Shown: piece after piece, positions 10,976-21,549 of the stretch
Layout of the letters: each line of letters opens with the position of its first letter
Position numbering within the stretch: position 1 is the stretch's first letter
From: Catonia carolina
Taxonomy: Eukaryota > Arthropoda > Insecta > Hemiptera > Achilidae
Direction of reading: 5' to 3'
NCBI GenBank assembly: GCA_035578175.1
Contig: JAQMRL010000006.1
Location: 25,314,393-25,378,392, forward strand
Length of the DNA stretch: 64,000 nt
The notes under the pieces: model-generated
Told to the model about the DNA's origin: nothing
What the model saw: only the letters and a program-made list of their open reading frames with translations
The model's database searches: none
Position numbers and translations under genes: made by a program

Positions 10976-11290
10976 GAATCTCGATTATCTAAATTAACAT
11001 AAACTAACTTGGATTCATAAAGTCAAAAAATCCTGATAACTGGACAAATCAATATGCGCTAATATTTTATGGCAAACTTTCATACGATGATCATTAATAT
11101 CTTAAAGGATATCAAACAGCATAGAGATATAAAAAGATTCAGAACATTTATTTAACACAAGTTTATTACTACAGATCTACATAAATTATGAAATGTTGTA
11201 CCTTAGCATAAGATCAATAAAAGGTACTAAAAAGAAAAAGGTACTACGTACAAGACTAAAATGTAATTTAGAAAAACCATGACAAATACA
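10976..11290 (+). mobile_element. Left end of a Tigger/pogo-like element (partial)
   Basis: Begins TA|CAGTAGAATCTCGATTATCT, the style of terminal inverted repeat seen in Tigger/pogo elements and similar to the edge element at 63749. I could not find a matching right end, so the element may be truncated or interrupted by the following MITE-A. Confidence 0.4.
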
Positions 11291-11296
11291 GTATCT

Positions 11297-12648
11297 ACAC
11301 TATTTTTCAAAGTTGATGAGCTCTGAACGTACGCATTGTCTCCTACCCACTTCATATCTAGCAAGCAACATTGCCAATACTTGCTCTAGTAGCTCTGTTA
11401 TATATTTTGTCAGCCATTTTTTTTTTGGACTTTCAATAATAAATAACCTATAAACATACAACCAGCTGATTATATTATAAAGTATTGCATGTTAATGCGC
11501 TCTATAATTGATGTGTTGAATACTAGATGCAAGACATGAGTGAACTACTGCGACTCTTATATACAGAGTGATTTAATAAGATGGAAACAATTTCAATAAG
11601 CTGTATTTCCTGAACTACATGTTATATTTTAATTCTGTAAATTACATTTGAAAGAGAAAGTTTTAAATTTTAATTTACATACATGAAAGTTTATAGATGT
11701 TCAATGTGTCCTCCTCCGGCTGCACGTACAACATCTAGACGGTAACTGAACTCATCCCAAACTCTCTTACGCATGTCTTGGGTCACTGAGTTGACTGCAG
11801 CTGTGATAAGATTCCTTAGTTCATTCAAATTGGTGGGAAGAGGTGGTATGTAAACTGCACTTTTCATGAACCCCCACAAGAAAAAGTCACAGGGTGTGAG
11901 ATCTAGAGACCTCGGTGGCCAAAACTGAAGTGCAGAGTCGTCATTCGCCATGCGACCTATCCATCGTTGACTTATGGATTCATTTACGAAACGCCGAACA
12001 TTGCGATGCCAATGGGGTGGATTTCCTCAAATGAATGAAGATTCAGGAGATTACATTTTCCAGCAGGATGAAGCTCCATCCCATTGGCATCGCAATGGGA
12101 TGGATTTGGCGTTTCCTCAATGAATCCATACGTCAACGATGGATAGGTCACATGGCGAATGACGACTCTGCACTTTAGTTTTGGCCACCGAGGTCTCCAG
12201 ATCTCACACCCTGTGACTTTTTCTTGTGGGGGTTCGTGAAAAGTGCAGTTTACATACCACCTCTTCCCACCAATTTGAATGAATTAAGGAATCGTATCAC
12301 AGCTGCAGTCAACTCAGTGACCCAAGACATGCGTCAGAGTTTGGGATGAGTTCAGTTACCGTCTAGATGTTGTACGTGCAGCCGGAGGAGGACACATTGA
12401 ACATCTATAAACTTTCATGCATGTAAATTAAAATTTAAAACTTTCTCTTTCAAATGTAATTTACAGAATTAAAATATAACATGTAGTTCAGGAAATACAG
12501 CTTATTGAAATTGTTTCCATCTTATTGAATCACTCTGTACATACGTATAATATTTGTCAGGCTGATACATTCGTACAATCTGACAACGCTGGCAAATGTT
12601 CTGATTGGTCTAAACGTATAGACCAGCAGAGCTCATCAACAGTGAAAA
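11297..12648. mobile_element. MITE-A copy 2, split by a fold-back mariner
   Basis: The two outer parts (about 11297-11561 and 12540-12648) match MITE-A at 115-450, including both inverted ends (TTGATGAGCTCTGAACGT; GCAGAGCTCATCAACAGTG). The break falls at CTTATA|..|CATACGTATAATATTTGTC, where copy 1 reads CTTATACGCATGCGTGCATA, so the interruption is a later insertion at a TA. Confidence 0.8.
11564..12537. mobile_element. Fold-back mariner F1: inverted duplication of transposase 3' half
   Basis: About 974 bp flanked by TA (11562-11563, 12538-12539). The two arms (about 11564-12019 and 12075-12537) are near-perfect inverted copies joined by a short spacer. Each arm carries the C-terminal half of a mariner/IS630 transposase reading outward. 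The minus-strand arm is open at 11691-11951 (MANDDSALQFWPPRSLDLTP, then CDFFLWGF and ending GGGHIEHL); the right arm has a stop after DDSAL. The second catalytic Asp (SLDLTP position) is present; the N-terminal DNA-binding half is absent from both arms. It cannot make a full transposase but has matching ends. Confidence 0.85.
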
Positions 12649-12796
12649 AGATGATAGTAAAATAATTTACAAGAAAATCGGGTATAAAAAAAAAGAAAAT
12701 GAGGTCTAACTTTTTTAGTATAACAATAACATAAATTACATTCAATATTGGTAATGTAACACACAAATACCAATAAAAAATTATTTCTCCTTGAAA

Positions 12797-13308
12797 AAGT
12801 ATGTAAGGGGACCCAATACGAATATTTTCATCAAAATCTACCAACTGGTAGTAGTTTATTTGTGTGATTTTCTATTAACTGGCTCAGTTTTTTTTTAAAT
12901 TGCCTCATTTACATACATTTGTTATGCTCTACAAGATATGGTGGTTGGCATGTCTGCTGAAATTCTTGGGAGAGCTGTCCTCTTGTGGTAAAAAACTTCT
13001 TTTTTCTAATACTGAAGCCTTAATATGCACTTTACGGCAAAATGTATATAACTGAAGTTGTAGAAAATTAAAAAATTTACAACTTTCATCTCAAAATTTT
13101 CTACAACACTTAGTTTAGCGTCAATTAGTGATTTTCTGTATTTTGCTTATTACAATGGTAAAAAATTGAATTTTTTTTACAACTACGGTCTCAGCATTTA
13201 TTTTGAATCATTCACTATTAATGAAAACTAGGTTATGTTTTTCATTTTACAAGTCATGAAAAATATGTTACATTGGCAATAGAAAGTTGTGTTTTACACC
13301 AGATTTTT
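12797..13308 (+). repeat. Family B repeat, copy 2 (5' truncated)
   Basis: Starts within the family (ACCCAATACGAATATTTTCA) and ends with GGCAATAGAAAG and TTTTACACCAGATTTTTC, matching the other family ends. Non-coding. Confidence 0.55.
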
Positions 13309-13309
13309 C

Positions 13310-13475
13310 ATTTTTTTTTTTTTATTGAGTGATAATGCCTACATAAGCCTTGGGCTTGTGTGTAGGTAATGATATGTGGTGATTTACAGATGAAAAAATG
13401 CCAGACCTGACCGGGAATCGAACCCGGGACCCCGGCATAGCAGCCAGTTGCGCTGACCACTACACCACGGGCTAT
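13310..13475 (-). mobile_element. tRNA-derived SINE, family S2, best copy
   Basis: Read on the minus strand: head with A box TGGTGTAGTGG and B box GGTTCGATTCC, then TCAGGTCTGGCATTTTTTCA, a body with AGCCCAAGGCTTATGTAGGC, and a T-run complement tail at 13310-13322. The best-preserved S2 member in the window. It lies directly after family B copy 2. Confidence 0.8.
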
Positions 13476-13479
13476 ATTT

Positions 13480-14520
13480 AAAGTTCATTAAAGAAATAAG
13501 AGCTGTTCAACACAGTTAACACATTTAACCCTTCTGCTATGGGAGGTAATCTCAGTTGCCCTGGTTACCAGCTTTAAAAGCCTATAGCAAACGTATTTAT
13601 GAAGCGATTTGTTCGGTTAATATATCAAATTACATGCCTTGAATGGCTCAATAATTTCATATAAAACACAATGCAAATGCATTAATAGGAAGGTTGAAAC
13701 GATGGTTATGAGTTGCCAAGTTACTTTTGAAGTTACTTTTGAAGTCATCTTATCTTCAAGACAATGTAACTTATGGAATATTTCATCTGTAAGGTTCGTA
13801 GAACTACCTACCAAATCAGAATAATGCATAGATACTATAAAATCAAACCATTTTGTCCTACGTGCAACTGTTGGCGTGGTATGCGGAAATTCTGAGAGTA
13901 AACATTGTCTTTCTTTGTCGAAGCTCCCTCGACCTGTTTCATGACCTATTACAAACCCTATCCTTTTACCACTACTACATAATTTTGTATGTGTATTTGT
14001 AACTGTATATGTGTTCAATGTCAATACTATTCATAAAAATATTGTGAACAAGAGGGTGGGAAATGGCAGGATTTTGACAATGCAACACTGTTTGAATATC
14101 TGAGATTCTGTTCCCACTTGGCGCGTTGCAAATTTCAAACTACAATTATTAGGGCTAATATTACTCTAAATTATATTGTAAAACATAGTTTTATTCATGA
14201 AAAAGTCTTCTACATTTCATGAAACTTAAATTTTAGCACGTTATAGCAAAAAATATAAAGTAACCTACAAATTTTTACGTGCAAAAGTGTTTTGCCCCTG
14301 TAGCTAGCGAAAAACGCAACCAATTTTTAGGTTTATAAAATAAAAATAATCATGTGTTGTATAAAATGATTGTAATATTTTCACAATTTTATATTGGTAA
14401 TGGTCTTAGATAAATTAATTTATTTGGGAGCCTGTTTTGATATTTGAACATTCACTATATGACGAAAAACACGCCGTAGCAGAAGTGTTAACACAAGAAA
14501 TGGAAACAGTAAATAATTTC
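13480..14520. other. Intron 13 with one unassigned minus-strand open frame
   Basis: The longest unexplained frame here is 13617-14024 on the minus strand (135 codons, including RIGFVIGHETGRGSFDKERQ). I do not recognise it; there is no clear splice site, and it lies in the intron of a gene on the same strand. It may be chance or an old repeat. Nothing else supported. Confidence 0.35.
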
Positions 14521-14524
14521 ATTA

Positions 14525-15240
14525 ATTTTTCAAAATTGAGTTTATACCGGATCTACTTGTTTTCAGACCCCCTGAACCCAAAAAAACATGTTTTTAGCGA
14601 TTGTTCTGTGTGTGTGCGTGTGTATGAACAGAATATCTCAACAACGGAACATCATACGAACTTGAAATTCAAGTGAGATACTACAATAAAACCCAACAAG
14701 AATATTTTCATCAAAATCGGTCAACTGGAAGTAGTAGTTTATTCGTGAATTTTTCACTTTTTTGCGATTTTCTCAAAAACTGCTCCTACAATTTTTTTAT
14801 AATCACCTCATTTACATTTATTATGATCTACATGATAGGGTAGGCGCCACGTCAGCTGGAATTCTTGAAGAGGCTGTTTTTTCGTAAAAACATTGTTTTT
14901 TTAAGATTGTGAAATTAATAAGCATTTTAGCGCAAAAATGTATATGATAAAAGTTGTACAGAATTTAAAATCCTACAACTTTAATATTCAATATTTTTTT
15001 GTATAACGCTTAGTTTAGCGGTAATTAGGGATTTTCTGTTTTTTTTTTCACGAAAACGTGTAAAAAATAAAATCGATTTTTTTAAGATTTCAGTTTTAGT
15101 ATGCATTTTATGACAAAAGGTCGTTAGTTGAGGTTAGTTGTTGTTTATTTCTTATGTTTTATTACTAATGTTAGGTTATATTATTAATTATTAGCATTGG
15201 CAAGAGAAAATTGTTTGAGTGTTTCGCACCAGATTTTTAC
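14525..15240 (+). repeat. Family B repeat, copy 3
   Basis: Shares the landmarks of the family (TTTATACCGGATCTACTTG, a short TG run at 14610, CTCAAAAACTGCTCC) and ends GGCAAGAGAAAA then TTTCGCACCAGATTTTTAC. No coding sequence. It ends about 220 bases before exon 13. Confidence 0.6.
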
Positions 15241-15460
15241 TTTTTCCTAAAACAATTCAGATAATTGAAATTCCACTGTAATTTTAGAGTTAATTTTTAA
15301 TTATTTTGCTGGTTTATCCTCACTAATTTTATTAATTAGATCAATATTAAAAGAATCATTCTTGTTAAATGATATTTTTTTTTTAATAAAAACAATATTT
15401 TCCCAAATATTTTTTTACTAAACATATAGATAGAAAAAAATAATTGAAAATCCTACTAAC

Positions 15461-15607
15461 CAATCTGATAATCGATCTGGACTAGGGCCTGGTCCAGGAG
15501 GACCTGAAAACCTATTCCAGTCCTCATTGTTTCCCGAGCCTGGGCTAGGACCTGGTCCTGGACCACCACTACCAGCACCCCAATTCTTATTGCCAGGTGA
15601 ATCAAAC
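15461..15607 (-). CDS. YLPM1: YLPM1 exon 13: G/P/S-rich
   Basis: Codes residues 1023-1071: RFDSPGNKNWGAGSGG, then GPGPGPSPGSGNNEDW and a second PGPGPSPDRLSD unit. Acceptor TTTTTGTAG, donor GTTAGT. AG from exon 12 plus the first G makes Arg 1023, and the TG left at the end joins exon 14 as TGG (Trp). Two copies of a PGPGPSP unit suggest small internal duplication. Confidence 0.8.
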
Positions 15608-16200
15608 CTACAAAAAAAGAAATATAAATTTTTTAAACTTTATCAGAATTTTTCCAAATAAACAAGTTAAAAATTATTTTTAAAAAAAACAATAATAATA
15701 ATAAACCAGCAAATTTTCAATAATTATTTTAAACAAAAGCGAAATTATATTAAAGACTTAACTCAATAATGAAGCTGGAGTTCTACAATCGGGTTATTTT
15801 AATAGTTTTTTTTAAATAAGGCTCATGAGACTTTAAAGTCCTAACAAAACTAATACGTATAAAAAATGTATACAAATTTCAAATCTTTTAACATTTTATT
15901 ATAATATGTAAAACAATACAAAAAATATTTTTATCGTGCTTTATTAATTAAAATTTTGTAGATTTTAAATAAAAAGATTTACCTTTACACTCAAATACCT
16001 TTCAATAATGTTTGGTTTACACCATAAAATCAACAGTTTCTACAAGATAATTAATTATGGAAAACATTTTTAAATGATTTCAATCTGTTTAAAAAACTTT
16101 ATATCTGATTTTTTCCTTGTAAAATTTTGATTAAAACACATAAGAACATTGGATAATAAATGAAGATAATATTTATAAAACGTACATACGTTCTTATAAT
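15608..16200. other. Intron 12, no recognisable content
   Basis: AT-rich sequence directly upstream of exon 13 with no supported element. Confidence 0.4.
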
Positions 16201-16207
16201 TGTTTAG

Positions 16208-16388
16208 TTTATTTAAAAGTCTTATCACAATTTTGCTTGTTAGCAGCTATTATTGTTTACAGTACAGAATCGGTAGGTTTTAACGTGTAATAATTCCAGA
16301 TCCAATTGGAACCAAATCTAGGACCTTCCGCTTTGCATTGTGTACCGCTGTTAAGTGCTCCAACAACTGAGCTACAGAGGTAGCTTTA
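16208..16388 (-). mobile_element. tRNA-derived SINE, family S3 copy (degraded)
   Basis: Minus-strand head remnant (TCTAGGACCTTCCGCTTTGC, then CAACAACTGAGCTACAGAGG) following the family body (CGGTAGGTTTTAACGTG). Matches the S3 copy at 9535. The B box is mutated. Confidence 0.55.
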
Positions 16389-16739
16389 TATAAATTTAAT
16401 GTTGTGAATTAGTTTTTAAAGTTCATTTTCATCTCCTGAAATAAGGAATTTCAACGACTTAACACTGTAGAATAATAAATACTTGCCAGTTGTTATTACC
16501 AAGTACTACGATATTATAATACAAACGTAAACAAGTTACATCTGCATAATTTTAAAATTGATTGTTCTGCAACATTCAATGACAATTTGTTTATTCAACC
16601 ATATTTTAATTAACATTAAAAAACAATAAATATACTAGAAAATTATAATAATTATACTTAAAGCCAAGTATAAAATATCATTTAAATTAATGATGTCATA
16701 GAGAAAATTTTAACATTTTATTCCTAATTAATCTTGTAA

Positions 16740-17200
16740 GTTATCACTTTACAGCTTAGATTGAAAATTTATGAAGCGAAAGATATTTATGGTGCAGAAC
16801 CCAATTGGACCTTGAACAGGATGACTGCACATGAGCTTGAGGCTTTTGAAATTGGTTGTATAGGAAAATATTGAGAATTTTGTGGTTGCAGAAAGTCACT
16901 AATGTTGAAGTTTTGTTGAAAATGAACAAGGGTTTGGAATTGGTCAATATTGTCAAGTGTCGTAAGCTGCAGTACCTTAGTCATACAATGAGAAATCTAA
17001 AAAGATATGATCTACTGCAGTGCATCCTGCAAGGAAAAATAGAGGGAAAGAGGAATCCTGGCAGAATTTTCTGACTCGCCAATTAGAGGACCTGGTTTGG
17101 CAAGTGCTCCACGGAATTGTTCCGGATTGCATTTAATAAGGTTAAAATAGCCATGATGATCACAAACATCCAAACCGGATAGGCATGACAAGAAGAAGAA
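16740..17200 (+). mobile_element. RTE-like LINE 3' end
   Basis: The plus strand codes, in broken frames, the tail of an endonuclease/reverse-transcriptase LINE: KVTNVEVLLKMNKGLELVN, RKLQYLSHTMRN and GKIEGKRNPG, then a region ending in a GAAGAAGAA-type simple tail at 17189-17204. These are standard C-terminal motifs of this LINE type. 5' truncated and degraded. Confidence 0.7.
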
Positions 17201-17387
17201 GAACCCACTTCTGTGCAATATGGAATAATGAGTTTAAATACATTAAAATCTTCAGATGTTAGCCAAAAGTCAAACATGGAACTTCCTGTGTTATAGTTTA
17301 GCAAGGTAAATATACCACAGAGATGGTCTCAAAAGTTTTTATCAATCTATAAATTATTGATAAAATTAAAATAAAAAATACGGCCAC

Positions 17388-17510
17388 CTCTGTAATGAAG
17401 TAATAGTAGTGCGCAAGCCTACAATGCGGAGGTCCAACATTAGATTCCCAGCTAGGGAAGCAGTTAATGCAAATTTAAATAAACTAACAAATAAAAATAA
17501 TTCAAATATG
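17388..17510 (+). mobile_element. Degraded tRNA-like SINE
   Basis: Head remnant (GCCACCTCTGTAATGAAGTA, then TTAGATTCCCAGCTAGGGA) similar to family S3 on the opposite strand. The B box is mutated; only the overall order supports the call. Confidence 0.4.
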
Positions 17511-17549
17511 TATTAGCATATTATATTATATGGAGTCTCCAGGATGAAA

Positions 17550-17726
17550 GCCGGCCGCATTGGCGAAGTTGGTAACGTGCTCGCCTCTCATCATGCGGTC
17601 TTGGGTTCGAATCCCATTCAGACACGGCATTTTTTCATACGTTACAAAAATCATTTCATCATTCACCGTCTGCATTAGCAGTAATTGCAGAACAGTCAGA
17701 CGTTAAAAAAAAAAAAAAAAAAAAAA
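17550..17726 (+). mobile_element. tRNA-derived SINE, family S1, full length with TSD
   Basis: A box TGGCGAAGTTGG and B box GGTTCGAATCC intact, the S1 body, and an A21-type tail. A 12 bp direct repeat, TCCAGGATGAAA (17538-17549 and 17727-17738), flanks it. Nearly identical to the copy at 9093, suggesting recent activity. Confidence 0.9.
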
Positions 17727-17934
17727 TCCAGGATGAAAAAAATATATATATAATTAATGTCTCCACATAATTTTTATGAATGACATAAATTTTATACCAA
17801 TGAACGGAATAATGAACTAATAATTAAAAATATTACATGTGGAGGGAATAAAATAATAAATAAATATATTACTTAATTTTTATTTTTAAATTCCTAGTAT
17901 TGTTTTAATTTTCAAAAATCTGGTAAGAAACTTA

Positions 17935-18965
17935 CACGATTTTCTCTCGCCAATGTAAAAGGAGGACCAATTTTGATAAGAAGTATATTTGTGTAAAATT
18001 ACCAACTGCCATAAAATTAAGTAAAATACATGAAAAAATACAAAAGTAAAATAAAAAACATAACCTAATTTTAATCATGAGTGAATAACCAAAAATGAAA
18101 AACAATTTGGACTGATTTCAATGAGCAAAATAAAGTATCATTAATTTATAATCATTGATGCTAAACTCAGTAGAAAAAATAAATGCATGAACAAAAGAAA
18201 GAACAGCCCTCTCTCCACGAATTTCAGCAGAAATGCAGTTTACCCCATCTAATAGATCATAAAAGTGTAGTATACGAGGCAATTTTTAATCAAAATCATA
18301 GGAGCCATTTTAGAAAAAAAATGCACGAATAAACTGCTACTTCCAGTTAACCGATTTTGATAAAGATTTTTTGTGTCAAATTCCCAGATGGTACTTAGTA
18401 AAGTTCCAATTTTCAACTTCATACAATTTTCTTCATTTTTTAAGTTTTGTTTTTTAAACAAAAATACCACCACCTCTCTTATATGGCGGTGGATCCTGGG
18501 TATACACAAAAAAGATAGCAAAATTCAGGCTGCTGAAATGAAGTTTTCTGCTAAATGTTTACGGATGTACCAGAAGAAACGCAATTCGAAATGAACATTA
18601 TGAATGCATGACAAAATCAAGCAAAATAAAAGATGATGCAAGCAAATAAAAGATGAACAATAATACAAGAAACAATACCAGTAGCTGTGCTTAGTTATGA
18701 ACCTATAGGTAGGAGAGATTTGGGAAGACTAACAAAGAGATGGGTACTATGACAGGTTCAGGAAATCTAATCTGTAAAGTAAAGAAGAACAAGAGTAATT
18801 TTGTTCCCATACTAACACATCAGAGCGCACACACACAGATAAATTATTAAAAACATATCATTTGGCTTCAGGGGACCTGAAATGTGTTTTTCTTATGAAA
18901 CCTTGATTTCACACATAAACTAACCGACAGACTAATCAATAAAAACATGTTTCTTTGGGCTTAGA
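17935..18965 (-). repeat. Family B repeat, copy 4
   Basis: Minus-strand copy: it opens with the complement of the family end (TTTTCTCTCGCC) and includes complements of the landmarks TTTCAGCAGAAAT-like and AACTGCTACTTCCAGTTAACC, and GACCTGAAATGTG at the far end. The 90- and 73-codon frames at 18249-18594 lie inside it and are not genes. Confidence 0.55.
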
Positions 18966-19226
18966 TGACATGAAAATATGTGCTTTCGGTTAAAAATAAA
19001 CTTCAAAAACTAATATGAAACAATTTTCTTACTTTTAAGCATCTAGGACAAGAGTAAGTAAAATATACTAAAATAAAAAGAAATTACAAACTTATCTTAA
19101 TTTAAACAGTTTGTTTACTTATCTGGGTTATACATAAAATTATAAACAGTAAAGGATTTTTTAACAAATTTCAAATTAGTTTTATATGGATAATTCGCTA
19201 ATACTGTTTTTTACATAACAACTAAA

Positions 19227-19566
19227 GCGGACGCCAAATAAGCTTGCCGGTTTTCTTGAGTGCACAGAAGGTTTATTTTGGTAATGGCGCACTGGGTTGT
19301 CTCAGCGAGTGGTGGGCGTCAGTGCTGTACCGGCTGTGATCAGAGTCACGTATTTATCAGCTAACCTGAAAACATTAGCCTGTAATGTGTTGTACGTGGT
19401 AGGCATTAATTGTTGTATACAATGTTTACAATTGAATGTTTTTAACGTCGCTAATAGATGATAATTTACATTGTTCAGCGCCTGTGATTTAATAGGCAGT
19501 TCGGTACTAAGGCACGAAATCTACCGACTGAATTTGAACAGTCCGGCAAGCTTCTTTGGCGTCTGC
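19227..19566. mobile_element. Small MITE (~340 bp)
   Basis: Terminal inverted repeats of about 25 bp: left GCGGACGCCAAATAAGCTTG, right the complement of GCAGACGCCAAAGAAGCTTG. Locally GC-richer than its surroundings. No coding sequence, and I could not assign a target-site duplication. Confidence 0.7.
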
Positions 19567-19579
19567 TCTACCTAAACTT

Positions 19580-20270
19580 GTTATGAGGTGGTGTAATTTG
19601 TTAAGTAAAATCCAACCCGATACACAAGACAAAAAGCAACTAAAACTGTATTTTGAATTATTAAAAAAACCCAATAATTAAAGATAAGTTTTACCACAAA
19701 CTTAGAAAAAGAAAAATATTCGAATTGTTATGATTTATACCGAAATATAAATACTTTTATAAAATATTCGAATAACTTATTAATACTATAATTGCAAACT
19801 CTGAGTAAAATTCATTACAGATATATTCTATCTGAATTGTTTACAATAAACACTAAACTCTGGTATAAAAATAAAAGAATTTCAAAATGTTCAAAACGAA
19901 TTCTAATAGAAACGATGAATATAATAGACCAATCAGAAGATTATTTAACATAAATAAATGAAATAAATAAAGAAATTAATACTTTAAATACCTTTATTGT
20001 ACTATTTCATATTTACACTGACAACTGGATTAAAAATAATGTGTAAATTTACACACCTTTACAGAATGGAGACTCTGATTCGTAAATAATTTAAATCAAA
20101 TAAAACTTGACATATTATTTCAACAATGTAAAACTTTAAAATTAAAAACATACAAATAAATATTATATATTAAAGCTAGGTATACAATGAAAGCAAGTTT
20201 TTTTGTAATTTTTGTATGTACTTAATAAAAAAAATCTAAATCTATTTATGTATTTAACATTCATTAATAG
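19580..20270. other. Intron 12 remainder, no recognisable content
   Basis: Very AT-rich sequence between the MITE and exon 12. No frame or repeat supported. Confidence 0.4.
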
Positions 20271-20273
20271 TAC

Positions 20274-20328
20274 CTATCATCATCAAAATCCAAGTCAGGC
20301 CTTCCTCTTGGAGGTCCCATTGGTCCAT
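20274..20328 (-). CDS. YLPM1: YLPM1 exon 12 (55 bp)
   Basis: Completes codon 1005 and codes DGPMGPPRGRPDLDFDDD plus two bases of codon 1023. The acceptor has a long pyrimidine tract (T10 then GTTTTAG); the donor GTACTA is weak. Incoming phase 1 and outgoing phase 2 both fit their neighbours. The exon is isolated, with 8 kb and 4.7 kb introns on either side, so it would be easily missed by gene finders. Confidence 0.75.
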
Positions 20329-20394
20329 CTAAAACAAAAAAAAACAAACATTGATAGACATACATGCAGAACAAATACACTGTGCTCTTATTAC

Positions 20395-20645
20395 TCAATT
20401 TTTTTTTGTCATCACTCTCGACTGGTTTGATGCAGTCCTCCAACCTATTCTACCTTGTGCAAGTCTTTTCATATCATACCTGCAACACCCCACATCTTTC
20501 GTAATTTCCTTTCTATATTCTAAACTTTGCCTCCCCCTACAATTCACTACCTCAATATTATTCTCCATTACTGATAGACCAATACCTGGATGTCTTAAAA
20601 TATGCCCCACTAGCCTATCCCTTCTTCTGGTAAGATGCTTCAATA
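20395..20645 (-). mobile_element. LINE 3'-end fragment
   Basis: The minus-strand frame at 20395-20643 codes MKHLTRRRDRLVGHILRHPG, GRQSLEYRKEITKDVG and WRTASNQS, a LINE C-terminal signature. The outer end carries TCATCACTCTCGACTGGTTT, a motif common at 3' ends of insect LINEs and their SINE partners. Confidence 0.65.
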
Positions 20646-21300
20646 TATAGTGAAACTTCTACTAAGTGACACTTCCGAATTGCAGACAATTTTAAAAGTA
20701 CCGGCATTTTCCCGTAACACACAATACTAAAATATTTCCTGACAACGAACCCTCCACATAACGGATGCAGACAGTTAATTTGTATGGTTTTGAAAATTCA
20801 ATTTCTGGAAAACGGACAAAACTTGTCCATAAAAAATGTTAACACAATGTATGCAATATATTGCATTTCCAAAACCAGACGGATTAATCATAGACAGCAT
20901 AACATATGATTGGTTTTGTAGAGCGCATGCAAATTCATTACCATTCAACCGGTTCAATAATTTGTGAAAAAGCATTAGAAGTACCCAAATATAGGTATTT
21001 TGTAAATAATGTAATCAACTTATGTACAATCCTGGAATTCAAATATAAGATATGTTGGATTACTTATGTACTGTACATGCATGCATATTTTTTATATTAC
21101 ATATTAGATAACATGTTTCTTTTTTGGTAATTTTATATGCATGTACACTATATACTTATGTATTAAATTTTTTTTTCATTGCATAAACATACATAGTGTG
21201 TATTTTATAATACAAAATATTTCACGTTTTACTCCCATATATGCTACACTCCAAGCATAGTGTTTTAAGACATTTTTCCTAATTATTCAACTGTGCTTTA
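20646..21300. other. Intron 11; possible Tigger-like remnant, otherwise empty
   Basis: TAGTGAAACTTCTACTAAGT at about 20650 resembles a Tigger-style terminal repeat, but no matching end was found. The rest is AT-rich with no supported frame. Confidence 0.3.
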
Positions 21301-21304
21301 GAAT

Positions 21305-21402
21305 TCATCATGATAGGAAATTGATAGGAAAGTGAGAGGAAATTGATAGGAAAGTGATCATAGGAAAGTGATCATGAGAAATTGATAGGAAAGTGAGAGG
21401 AA
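21305..21402. repeat. Degenerate short tandem repeat
   Basis: Repeats of TTGATAGGAAAGTGAGAGGA with variants (GTGATCATAGGAAAGTGATC). Seven or so units of AGGAAATTGAT/AGGAAAGTGA type, purine-rich on the plus strand. Confidence 0.75.
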
Positions 21403-21549
21403 AAAGGACCTTGTCTTCACCCAAGTCAAAGTGAGGTTATGATTGTTTCTTACAGAGAATTTTTTATTGCTGAAAACAATATTTTTACTTTTTTTATCGT
21501 TATTTATAAAAAAGTTACAGAATTTAAAAGACAATGAATACGAAGTTAA

